A stretch of 64,000 nucleotides of DNA from Micromonospora inositola (lineage in GTDB: Bacteria > Actinomycetota > Actinomycetes > Mycobacteriales > Micromonosporaceae). The notes beneath the pieces are model-generated. The model saw only the letters and a program-made list of their open reading frames with translations, had not been told where the DNA came from and did not search any database. The stretch covers positions 1,488,001 to 1,552,000 of the forward strand of contig NZ_LT607754.1 in the NCBI RefSeq assembly GCF_900090285.1, written 5' to 3'. Position numbers and translations under genes: made by a program. Shown in pieces: positions 23,844 to 31,363 of the stretch (its first letter is position 1; every line of letters begins with the position of its first letter).

Positions 23844-24943
23844 GCCGCACCGGTGACCGGCACGCCGGTCAGCTCGCCGACGATCCGCTGGCAGAGCGCG
23901 GCGAGCGGCCCCTTCCCGCCCGCCGCGGGTGCCTCACCCCGCTCCAGCCCCCGGCAGAGCCCGGGCTCGGGGCGGAGGGTGCCGGCGAGCGGCAGGCCGA
24001 GCGCCCGGGCCACCTCGGTGGCCTTGAGCCGGCCCGGGGCTGGGCCGCGCACGATCAGCGCCAGGTCGGCGCAGTGCGGGGCGGCCGTGGCGACCACCCG
24101 GGCCGCGGCGGCGGTGGCCCGCAGCTCGGCCGGTACGACCACCAGGGCCCGATCTGCCGCCTGCAACGCCACAACCGACGCGTCGTCCAGCTGCCGGGGC
24201 AGGTCGACGACCACGACATCCCGGCCCCGGCGGGCGGCGTCGACCGTGGCGGCCATCGCCTCGGCGGGCAGGTGCAGCGGGTCGCCGCGATCCCAGGAGA
24301 GCACGACCAGGTCGCCCCGGCTGGGCAGGGCCCGGACGAGCGAGGGTGGGTCGACCCGTCCGTCGGTGCCGGTGAGCCCGGGCCAGCGCAGGCCCTCCAG
24401 CTGTTCCCAGCCGAGCACCAGGTCGAGCCCGCCGCCCAGCGGGTCGGCGTCCACCAGGAGGGTGCGCAGCCGAGCCCGGGCGGCGGTGACGGCGAGGCCG
24501 CCGGCGAGCACGCTGGCACCCGCGCCGCCCCGCCCGCCGAGCACCGCGAGGATCCGTGCCGCGCCGCCGGTGGCCGGGCCCAGCGCGCACTCGGCGAACC
24601 GGTCGACCAGCCACGGCTCGGCGGCGGGCAGCGTGGCCACATGCTCGGCCCCGATCAGCTCGGCGATCTCCGCGCCCGGGTCGAGGTGACCGGAGCGACC
24701 CACCAGCACCGTCCGGGACCGGCGTGGCAGCCGGGCCCGCAGGCAGGCCTGAGCCTGGTCACTGCCGACCAGCACGAGCGGGGCCGGCAGCCAGCGGGCG
24801 CGGGCGGCGGCGGGGTCGGCGGCGAGTTCGACCTCGGTGCCACCCGCCGCGGCGAGCCGGAGCAGCTCGTCGAGCAGGTCGCCGTCGGCGGTGACCAGCA
24901 GGGGAAGGCGGCGGTGCGGTGGGAGCGGGGTACGGGGCGGCAT
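23840..24943 (-). CDS. CpaE/Ssd-like MinD-family localisation protein
   Basis: A 367-residue protein from the ATG at 24943, chosen for GGAGG five bases upstream. The N-terminal receiver-like domain is degenerate. The C-terminal MinD/ParA-type ATPase domain shows a deviant Walker A (LGGRGGAGASVLAGGLA, lacking the lysine) and VDADPLGGGLDLVLGWE. In M. tuberculosis the homologue (Rv3660c, Ssd) affects septum placement; CpaE localises pili in Caulobacter. It is first in the seven-gene tad operon, each gene of which is coupled or nearly so. Confidence 0.9.
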   Translation of the reverse strand: MPPRTPLPPHRRLPLLVTADGDLLDELLRLAAAGGTEVELAADPAAARARWLPAPLVLVGSDQAQACLRARLPRRSRTVLVGRSGHLDPGAEIAELIGAEHVATLPAAEPWLVDRFAECALGPATGGAARILAVLGGRGGAGASVLAGGLAVTAARARLRTLLVDADPLGGGLDLVLGWEQLEGLRWPGLTGTDGRVDPPSLVRALPSRGDLVVLSWDRGDPLHLPAEAMAATVDAARRGRDVVVVDLPRQLDDASVVALQAADRALVVVPAELRATAAAARVVATAAPHCADLALIVRGPAPGRLKATEVARALGLPLAGTLRPEPGLCRGLERGEAPAAGGKGPLAALCQRIVGELTGVPVTGAA

Positions 24944-25109
24944 GGCGGCCTCCAGCGGTCGGGCTCGAACGTGCTGCCGTCGAGCCTGCCGCCGACCGGA
25001 CCGGTCCGGAGCCCCAGGCCGGTCGCCTGTGGACAACTTCGACCGCTGTGGACAACGCCCGCGACAGATCTGGATCTGCTATGGCGCGTCGAGTCACTAC
25101 CCTTCAGGG

Positions 25110-25754
25110 ATGAGCGATCAAGGTTGGTTGGCTGACACCCGGACCTCCTATGACACGGTCGCGGTCAGCTATGCCGACCAGGTGCGCGACGCTCTCGCGG
25201 TCGAGCCCTACCTAAGAGGGAGTCTGGCGTTGTTCGCCGACCTGGTTCACGCCGCCGGCGGCGGGTCGGTGGCGGACGTGGGCTACGGACCAGGACACGT
25301 CACCGCCCACCTGCGCAAGTTGGGCGTCGACGCCTTTGGCATCGACCTTTCACCCGCGATGGTCGACGTGGCCCGGCGTGACCACCCCGGCCTGCGGTTC
25401 GAGGTGGGCTCGATGACGGACCTGGACCTCGCCGACGCCTCGGTTGCCGGCCTGCTCGCCTTCTGGTCGCTGATCCACGTCCCCGACGACGCGGTCTCCA
25501 GGGTTTTCGGCCACTTCCGGCGAGCGTTGCGTCCCGGCGGACCGCTGCTGCTCGGCGTTCACGTCGGCGACGGATCGCGGCTGAAAACACAGGGCTACGG
25601 TGGCCACCCGATGAGGGTCTACGTCCACCGCCGTCAGCCTGGCCAAGTGGCAGCCTGGCTGCGCGACGCCGGATTCACCGTCGAGGCTCAGATGCTGCTC
25701 GATCTGGACGAGAGCGTTCCAGGGGCCGTCCTCTTCGCGCGCCGCCAGCCCTAG
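25110..25754 (+). CDS. SAM-dependent methyltransferase (class I)
   Basis: A 214-residue protein. Motif I is ADVGYGPGHVTAHL, with Tyr where Cys is usual; FGIDLSPAMVDVARRDHPGL carries the acidic ribose-binding residue; RALRPGGPLLLGVH is the post-motif. No substrate can be deduced. It includes rare codons such as CTA-AGA, more than backbone genes, consistent with its place at the edge of an accessory island. The ATG lies close to GGG without a strong ribosome site. Confidence 0.87.
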   Translation: MSDQGWLADTRTSYDTVAVSYADQVRDALAVEPYLRGSLALFADLVHAAGGGSVADVGYGPGHVTAHLRKLGVDAFGIDLSPAMVDVARRDHPGLRFEVGSMTDLDLADASVAGLLAFWSLIHVPDDAVSRVFGHFRRALRPGGPLLLGVHVGDGSRLKTQGYGGHPMRVYVHRRQPGQVAAWLRDAGFTVEAQMLLDLDESVPGAVLFARRQP

Positions 25755-26151
25755 CTGCAGGGCGGGATGGACTATCGCAACCACCGACGGACCGCGGGCC
25801 GCCGGCGCAGCCCCGGCCATCCTGGAGCCGGGGCGCCCCCGCCGGAGGCGCAGTAACCGCAACCCGGCGACCCCCACCAGGCCGCCGGCGCAGTCGGCGT
25901 GCGCGCCCCCACGCCGCACGGGTCCTGGCGGCGCGGCCCGGCCGGCTGCCGGTCTACCGCCTCACCAATCAACAGTCTGTCGTGCTGCGGCGGCCCTCCG
26001 GGCTTTCCGCTTTCCGCGCCAGCCGCCGGGCGTTCTGCGTGGCTGGAGCGGAGCGGCAGCGGAGTGCAGGCCGCGCGCCCAGGCGACGGCGCGTGCGGCC
26101 GCTCAGGGCCTCCTTGAAGACGCTCAGAAACTTTGAACGCTGGCAGCCGGC
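25755..26151. other. Gene-free segment left of the IS-like repeat
   Basis: About 400 bases with no convincing coding frame; short open frames here have poor codon bias. Several short inverted repeats occur, for instance CCCCGGC/GCCGGGG near 25815-25833. If the 52-bp repeat at 26152 is an IS end, this stretch would be what remains of the element interior; I recognise no transposase in it. Confidence 0.4.
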
Positions 26152-26203
26152 TGTCCGGTCTCAGGACCTGCGTGACATATCGGCATCAGGACCTGGGTGA
26201 CAC
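26152..26203 (-). repeat. 52-bp inverted repeat, left copy (IS-end-like)
   Basis: Read on the minus strand it begins GTGTCACCCAGGTCCTGA and matches the copy at 27609-27660 at 44 of 52 positions without gaps, in opposite orientation. Internally it holds two 20-base units of the form TGTCAC.CAGGTCCTGA, as expected for transposase binding sites at the ends of IS481-like elements. The family name is from memory of such ends. Confidence 0.7.
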
Positions 26204-26314
26204 TCCGCCCTCCGTAGCACTGGCCGACGCTTGGCCAAGGTCGACGAGCTAATCCGAACCCGCGGCGACGGATGGAAGGAACTCATCGGCCTCGACCGTC
26301 GCCCGTCCGTGTAA
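26204..26314 (+). pseudogene. 3' fragment of a disrupted gene
   Basis: Immediately next to the left repeat an open frame with coding character runs to a TAA at 26312: its end reads LAKVDELIRTRGDGWKELIG and LDRRPSV. It has no start, ribosome site or domain, and an in-frame TGA lies inside the repeat at 26198. I read it as the end of a gene cut by insertion of the element. The original gene is not recognised. Confidence 0.5.
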
Positions 26315-26420
26315 CGCGGGCCGCTCGATCCAGTCCACGGCAGCACGTCCGCGGTCACCGCCGCTGCCGTATGCCAGAATGCCCCCAACCTGGAGCAGAG
26401 CTGGCAGAACGGGCAAGCCG

Positions 26421-27602
26421 ATGACGACGAGCAGAGCAGCCAAGCTGCTGCGGAAAGCCGAGGACCCGCAGCGGGAGACGTTCCTGGAACTCTTCTCCGA
26501 CCTGGTGCTTGTCGTCGCGCTCGCTCAGCTCTCGCGCGGCCTGGCCGAGGATCTCGGGTGGAGCGGTGCCTTCCGGACGCTGGTGCTGTTGGGGGCCATG
26601 TGGTGGGTCTGGTCCAGCACCGCGTGGCTAACCGACCGGACGGACCCGCAACAACCGGCAATCCAGGCACTGGTCATCGCGACCATGGTCGGCACCCTGG
26701 TGATGGCGGCCGCGGTGCCCGAGGCATTCGGCGACACGGGCCTGATCTTCGCGGGCGCCTACGTCGCCATCCAGCTCGGCCGCGGGCTCGTCCTCGTGGC
26801 CTTTCTGCGTGGCCACGAGCTGCAGCGCATCGGCGTGCGCGGGCTGTTCTGGTACGGCCTGTCGGCGCTGCCGTGGATCGCGGGGGCGCTCGTGCACGGT
26901 ACGGCGCGTGGCGCGTTGTGGGCACTCGCGGTGGTCCTTGACCACACGGCAGGCAGAATCGGCTTCCCCACCCCGGGGGCGGGCCGTACGCCCGGCCAAG
27001 ACCTTGTGATCTCGGGCGAGCACATTGCCGAGCGCCACCGGCAGCTCTTCATCATCGCGCTCGGCGAGCTGATCCTGGTTACCGGACTGGCGCTGAGCAG
27101 CAGCGGCTTCGCGCCTGATGAAACCGCAGCGTTCGCAGTGTCGATCGCGACCACCGTGCTGCTGTGGCGGATCTACATCTACCGCTCTGGGCAAGTCCTG
27201 GCGGAAGCGATTGCCGTGTCCGCCGACCCGATCCGCCTCGCCCGATCGACGTCATACGCCCACCTGACCATGGTGGCCGGCGTGGTCGCTGCAGCCGTCG
27301 GCGCCGAACTTGTCATCGCCCATCCACTCGGGCACACCCCACCGGCCTGGATCGCCGTCATCCTCGGCGGACCCGCGCTGTACCTGGCCGGGCGCGCCCG
27401 CTTCGAGCACGCGGTATTCGGCCGCGTGTCCCGGTCCCGACTGATCGGCGTCCTTGCCCTGGCCGCCCTGACACCGGCGATGCTCCCCCTGCCGCCAGTC
27501 GTGGTCGCCGCCGCTGCTGCCCTCGTCCTGACCGGGATCGCCATATCCGACGCAGCCCGCGCCCGCAGACGCCCGCCCGAGCCGCCGTCACCACCTCGCT
27601 AG
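26421..27602 (+). CDS. ltrA: Low-temperature-requirement A (LtrA) family membrane protein
   Basis: About 393 residues with roughly ten membrane helices. The LtrA hallmark ETFLELFSDLVLVVALAQLS lies at the N-terminus, and ISGEHIAERHRQLFIIALGE in the middle carries the conserved EH..ER..LF..I.LGE motif. LtrA was named from a Listeria mutant unable to grow at low temperature; its molecular role is unknown. The ATG at 26421 fits the family start; an ATG 14 codons upstream is possible. The gene lies between two 52-bp inverted repeats, the right one beginning 7 bases after its stop codon, so it may have moved as a cassette. Confidence 0.85.
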   Translation: MTTSRAAKLLRKAEDPQRETFLELFSDLVLVVALAQLSRGLAEDLGWSGAFRTLVLLGAMWWVWSSTAWLTDRTDPQQPAIQALVIATMVGTLVMAAAVPEAFGDTGLIFAGAYVAIQLGRGLVLVAFLRGHELQRIGVRGLFWYGLSALPWIAGALVHGTARGALWALAVVLDHTAGRIGFPTPGAGRTPGQDLVISGEHIAERHRQLFIIALGELILVTGLALSSSGFAPDETAAFAVSIATTVLLWRIYIYRSGQVLAEAIAVSADPIRLARSTSYAHLTMVAGVVAAAVGAELVIAHPLGHTPPAWIAVILGGPALYLAGRARFEHAVFGRVSRSRLIGVLALAALTPAMLPLPPVVVAAAAALVLTGIAISDAARARRRPPEPPSPPR

Positions 27603-27608
27603 CCGGAC

Positions 27609-27660
27609 GTGTCACCCATGTCTTGAGACTGTTCTGTCACGCAGGTCCTGAGACCCGACA
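27609..27660 (+). repeat. 52-bp inverted repeat, right copy (IS-end-like)
   Basis: It begins GTGTCACCCATGTCTTGAGA and mirrors 26152-26203 (44/52). It contains two imperfect 20-base direct repeats, TGTCACCCATGTCTTGAGAC (27610-27629) and TGTCACGCAGGTCCTGAGAC (27635-27654), 25 bases apart. The arms point away from ltrA, as if the body of each element lay outside the ltrA segment. Confidence 0.7.
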
Positions 27661-27675
27661 ACGCCGGCAGCCGGC

Positions 27676-27704
27676 TTGTCCTGTCACGGGACATGCTTGA
27701 CGCT
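27676..27704 (-). repeat. Further IS-end-like motif facing the right repeat
   Basis: On the minus strand it reads GTCAAGCATGTCCCGTGACA followed by GGACAAG, another copy of the TGTCA..CATGTC..GA(C/G)ACA pattern. With 27609-27660 it makes a pair of facing ends only ~95 bases apart, like an element whose interior has been deleted. Unclear beyond that. Confidence 0.45.
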
Positions 27705-27935
27705 CGCGGCCCACCTGATGCCCGTCATGATCCTCAAGAGGAGCCGCGGAGGCCCTCACGGACCGCGACAGGGGCGCGCATCGCGGCAGAAGCGTGCACC
27801 CGCCCATAAGCGCGGGCTCAAAAGACGGCCGGAAAGTTTGGAACGAGTGGTCTGCGATGCGGTTCGGCTGAAGCAGCGTTTACCGGGCGTTCGAGGGGCG
27901 CGACGCGGCGTCGTCAAGGTGGAGAGCCAGAGCCG

Positions 27936-28892
27936 TCACTCATATCCCATGGCCGGGATGACCTTGCCGAGTGCTTCTTCGATGAACTCGCGGGTTTCGT
28001 CGTCGAATTGGTCGTTGCGGTTCGTCAGCTTGTGCGACTGAAACGTTGAAGGGGTGGCGAAATCGTCGACGTCGAGCCGTTCGAACAGGGCTCGGCGCTG
28101 CCCGGGCCAGTCGGCTGCGAGATCTTCTGCTTTCACCTCGATGTATCGCCTGCCCGTCAGGTCAACCGTGTTCTTCCAGGTGAGCCATCGGTGGTAGACC
28201 GGCTTGAGGTAGGCGAGCGCGCCGTCGACGGTGGGCGGTGCCCATGGCTGGGCCAGGTGGGATGCGAGCACTGAGACCGGGTGACGCTTGATGTGCACGA
28301 TGGTCGCTTCGGGGACCAGTTCCCAGAGGAACTCCATGCACAGCAGGTTGAACGGTGTCTTCTCGCACCAGGTCGGCTTGCCCGCGTCGGCGGCTGCTCC
28401 GCCGAACATGGTGTCGATCAGGCCCCGCAAGATTCCGAGCAGTTCGCCCCGGTCGCTGAAATACCTGGGAAGTACCCGCCGGCGGCTCAGCGGCTCGAAC
28501 GGCCCGGCAGGCCGGTCGGCGTTCCCGAAGCCTTCCGCGGGCGCAGGTTCGTCGTATGTGTACGCGATCAACTGCGGCCAGAGCTGTTGCACCGCGTCCC
28601 GGTAGCGCCGCTCGCCGACCAGCTCGGGAACGGTTTTGCCGCGATCGTCGCGCCGGCCGGGCACTCGTACGGTGAGGAAGTCGCTCAGCCGGTGCAGGGC
28701 GTCCTCACCGACGGTGGGGTCGTATCGATCGGTGAGCGCGTCGGCCAGGTCCCGCAGGCCACCCGGGTCGATGAGAAACCGGGTCTCCATGGGAATCCGA
28801 TGGATCAGCGGATGTTCGCCGATGATGTCGGCGATCCGTGACGTTCCCGAACGACCCGTACCCGCAACGAAGATCGGTGAGGGGAAAGCCAT
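27936..28892 (-). CDS. PAPS-dependent sulfotransferase family protein
   Basis: A 318-residue protein. The 5'-phosphosulfate loop is FVAGTGRSGTSRIADIIGEHP at the N-terminus, and the 3'-phosphate-binding region IVHIKRHPVSVLASHLAQPW lies around residues 205-225. The family transfers sulfate from PAPS to hydroxyl or amino groups of small molecules or glycans. It stands alone in the island, so the acceptor is unknown. Its DNA is less GC-biased at third positions than the backbone genes, suggesting transfer. The start follows the P-loop position of homologues. Confidence 0.85.
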   Translation of the reverse strand: MAFPSPIFVAGTGRSGTSRIADIIGEHPLIHRIPMETRFLIDPGGLRDLADALTDRYDPTVGEDALHRLSDFLTVRVPGRRDDRGKTVPELVGERRYRDAVQQLWPQLIAYTYDEPAPAEGFGNADRPAGPFEPLSRRRVLPRYFSDRGELLGILRGLIDTMFGGAAADAGKPTWCEKTPFNLLCMEFLWELVPEATIVHIKRHPVSVLASHLAQPWAPPTVDGALAYLKPVYHRWLTWKNTVDLTGRRYIEVKAEDLAADWPGQRRALFERLDVDDFATPSTFQSHKLTNRNDQFDDETREFIEEALGKVIPAMGYE

Positions 28893-29381
28893 GGCGAGCA
28901 GTCAAACTCTCAGCCAGGCGCCTGTGCAAGCCATTTATCCCCTTCACCCGCTGCTACGGGCCGGACCCGCACCCGCCACGCCGAGTGCGTGCCGGACGGC
29001 CGCCTCCAACAAGCGAGCAACGAATTATCGAAGCTTCCCAACGCGCCGCATCCCTCACACACTGATGCACTGATCTCGGCATGTCCGGACACTCCGAGGG
29101 CTGCTGCCGGGTGGTCACGCTCCGCAGCGCGCGGATCGCGGCAGAAGAGCACACCTGATCTTGGACTAGGCAACGTTGCAGGGGTCGCTTTCTGACGCCG
29201 GATCTACGTAGCCATTGATCTAGGCGGCCGGTCACCTCGGCACGGGCCCAATGGCCATGCGGCGGCGTGGATGGCATGTCGCCGATCGGACAAGGATCAT
29301 CCCTCTATGGATCATCGAGTTCGTCGATTCTGGCAAGGGAGGAACGCGCTACGAAGCCGAATCTGTTCTGGAGGAGCTGTC
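28893..29381. other. Gene-free segment between sulfotransferase and methyltransferase
   Basis: About 490 bases of lower-GC DNA with no convincing gene. At 29133-29157 a stretch containing ATCGCGGCAGAAG resembles 27776-27800 on the other side of the sulfotransferase gene, possibly the relic of a repeat. The promoters of both divergent genes must lie here. Confidence 0.45.
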
Positions 29382-30221
29382 ATGAGCGACGTAATCGATG
29401 CGGCCGAGGCCGACCGCGCCCTCAAAGCCAAACACCGTGCTATGTGGGCCCTCGGCGACTACCCCGCCGTGGCCACGGAAATGATTGCGACGTTAGGTCC
29501 GATCCTCGTGGACAGCTGCGACGTACTTCCCGGCGACCGCGTCCTGGACGTGGCCGCGGGAACGGGTAACGCCGCCATCCCCGCGGCGCTCGCCGGCGCC
29601 GACGTGGTGGCCTGCGACCTCACACCCGAGCTGCTCGACACCGGCCGGCGCCAGGCCGAGCGGGCAGGCGCCAAACTCGAGTGGCGTCAGGCCGACGCCG
29701 AGGCGCTGCCGTTCCCCGACGGCGAGTTCGACAGGGTGCTGTCCTGCGTCGGGGTCATGTTCGCACCTCATCACCAGGCGAGCGCGGACGAGCTGGTCCG
29801 CGTCTGCCGTCCGGGGGGAACCATCGGCCTGCTGAGCTGGACGCCGGAGGGCTTCATCGGCCAGATGTTCGCGACGATGAAGCCGTACGCCGCTCCACCC
29901 CCGCCCGGCGCCCAGCCCCCGCCGCTTTGGGGCAGCCCGGACCACGTTCGCTCACTGCTCGGCGATCGGGTAACCGATGTCGCTGCGCGCCGACAGACAG
30001 TGAGGATCGACCGCTTCCCGACACCGGAGGCGTTCCGCGACTACTTCAAGTCCAAGTACGGCCCAACCATCGCGGTGTACAAGGGCATCGCCGAGGATCC
30101 CGAAATGGTTGCCGCGCTGGACCGCGATCTCGCCGATCTCGCGCAGCGCCACGATCAAGGCACCAAAACCACCGTCATGGACTGGGAGTACCTGCTGCTC
30201 ACCGCCCGCAAACGGATCTAG
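29382..30221 (+). CDS. SAM-dependent methyltransferase, UbiE/arsM-like (class I), with TTA codon
   Basis: A 279-residue protein. Start ATG with GGAGGAG six bases before. Motif I VLDVAAGTGNAAIPAAL, acidic loop VVACDLTPELLD, motif ADAEALPFPDGEFDRVLSCVGVMF and CRPGGTIGLLSWTPEGF identify a methyltransferase_11/25 protein. The substrate is unknown. Codon 38 is TTA (29493-29495), the rarest leucine codon in such genomes, read in streptomycetes by the developmentally regulated bldA tRNA. Expression may thus be tied to development, as for many accessory genes. Confidence 0.88.
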   Translation: MSDVIDAAEADRALKAKHRAMWALGDYPAVATEMIATLGPILVDSCDVLPGDRVLDVAAGTGNAAIPAALAGADVVACDLTPELLDTGRRQAERAGAKLEWRQADAEALPFPDGEFDRVLSCVGVMFAPHHQASADELVRVCRPGGTIGLLSWTPEGFIGQMFATMKPYAAPPPPGAQPPPLWGSPDHVRSLLGDRVTDVAARRQTVRIDRFPTPEAFRDYFKSKYGPTIAVYKGIAEDPEMVAALDRDLADLAQRHDQGTKTTVMDWEYLLLTARKRI

Positions 30222-30480
30222 CGACGCCGACCGGACGCATCAGCCGAGGAGGAAATTGCGTTTCGGCTGTCGCGTCTCGCCGGTCTACCCCTCGCCAAGT
30301 CCGACGGGTCGGCCGAATTTGCGGCGTGGCGGACCCAGTCTTGTCCAGCTAGCAACCGGCCGGGCCGCGCCCATGAGGCATCCGGAGCGCGCCATCGCAC
30401 TCACATCGGCTATGTATGCAGCTGGGTCAGCCGGCTGCAACGCGCAGTCGTCCGAGCCGGTGCTCCCAGCCGGCGCGGTG

Positions 30481-31023
30481 GATGCCGATGAGAGTGGATG
30501 GCAGGCCGCGGTGCGTGAGTACGACCGTCGTGTCGTCGCCGTCAGGGGTCTCGTCTTTCGTGACCGGGTCGGGCGCCCGCTGCGCCGGTCGAACTTCCGC
30601 CGCCGGGTCTGGCTGCCTTCGCTGGTCCGCGCTGGCCTGCTCGGCCAGGTCGCCAATACCGGCCCGCACCGGTACCGCGCTGGCTGGCCCGACCGGGAGG
30701 GCGTCGAGTGGTCAGCCGAGTTCACCACCGAGCGGGAAGCGGTCGCATTCGTGGCGGCCAAGGCCGTAGGCGGGATGCGCTTCCACGACCTGCGGCACGC
30801 GTATGCCACATGGCTGGTCACCGACGGCGTTCCGATCAACCTGGTGCAGCGGGTGATGGGCCACGAGCAGGCGTCCACGACGCTCAACCGTTATACGCAC
30901 ACCCCGGACGACTATGCGGCCCGCGTCCTGGCGGCCTTCGACAGCTCCGCTGCCTCTTTGCTGCCTCCCGCCCGGGAAACGCCCCCGGAAAGCACCCTCG
31001 ACGGGGACGGACAGGACCTGTGA
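30481..31023 (+). pseudogene. Truncated tyrosine-recombinase integrase (C-terminal catalytic half)
   Basis: The frame carries VFRDRVGRPLRRSNFRRRVW, then RFHDLRHAYATWLV (the HxxR box) and VMGHEQASTTLNRYTH (His and catalytic Tyr), the C-terminal half of integrases found in actinomycete integrative elements. The N-terminal core-binding domain and the first catalytic Arg are absent. Upstream sequence in the same frame (from about 30240) has no integrase similarity. It is therefore a remnant. No excisionase, rep or tRNA att site was seen next to it. Confidence 0.75.
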
Positions 31024-31052
31024 CCTGCGGCGGAGTGCTCAGCCGGAGAAGG

Positions 31053-31118
31053 GACGACCCCCGTCGGGGGGAGACGGGGGTCGTCGGAGGTTCGGCTCCG
31101 GGGGGGTTGAGCCGAACC
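31053..31118. terminator. Two strong hairpins in tandem
   Basis: First hairpin 31053-31085: 13-bp perfect stem GACGACCCCCGTC/GACGGGGGTCGTC with a 7-base loop. Second hairpin 31089-31118: 10-bp perfect stem GGTTCGGCTC/GAGCCGAACC. Together they insulate the island end from the HAD gene and would stop transcription in both directions. Confidence 0.75.
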
Positions 31119-31349
31119 CACTCAGCGGTCACGGGGGGTGCAACCGCCGAGGGCTTCCAGGGGACGAGACGTGAACTCTCGTCGCGAGCACAAGCATGCC
31201 GCAATGGACCGGTATACGTCGAGTGGCGTGCGCTCCACCCACCGCCGATTTGTGTTCGGAGAGTGTGACTGTCGTCACTCTCGGCAGAGGTGCGAGCGCC
31301 CGTGCCGACGGGGAGGCCCCGGGCACCCGTCGGCGGCGGACCGTCGGGC

Positions 31350-31355
31350 TACACT
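31350..31355 (+). promoter_or_regulatory. Candidate -10 element of a leaderless HAD-IB transcript
   Basis: TACACT lies 8 bases before the GTG start at 31364, with no ribosome site between. This spacing would place the transcript start at or next to the start codon, the common leaderless arrangement in actinobacteria. No clear -35 is seen. A hairpin GAGAGTG/CACTCTC is at 31259-31282. Confidence 0.45.
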
Positions 31356-31363
31356 TTCGCGCC

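Noticed and set aside
20616..24689. 1357-codon plus-strand frame across the tad operon
   Set aside because: Ser/Arg/Pro-rich shadow. The opposite strand holds seven consecutive tad-type genes in overlapping order.
25899..26117. Short plus-strand frame in the island
   Set aside because: Poor third-position GC bias, no ribosome site and no recognisable motif; treated as non-coding.
31089..31118. GGTTCGGCTCC resembling a tRNA T-arm, which could mark an att site
   Set aside because: It is one arm of a perfect 10-bp hairpin and no acceptor stem or anticodon arm can be folded around it.
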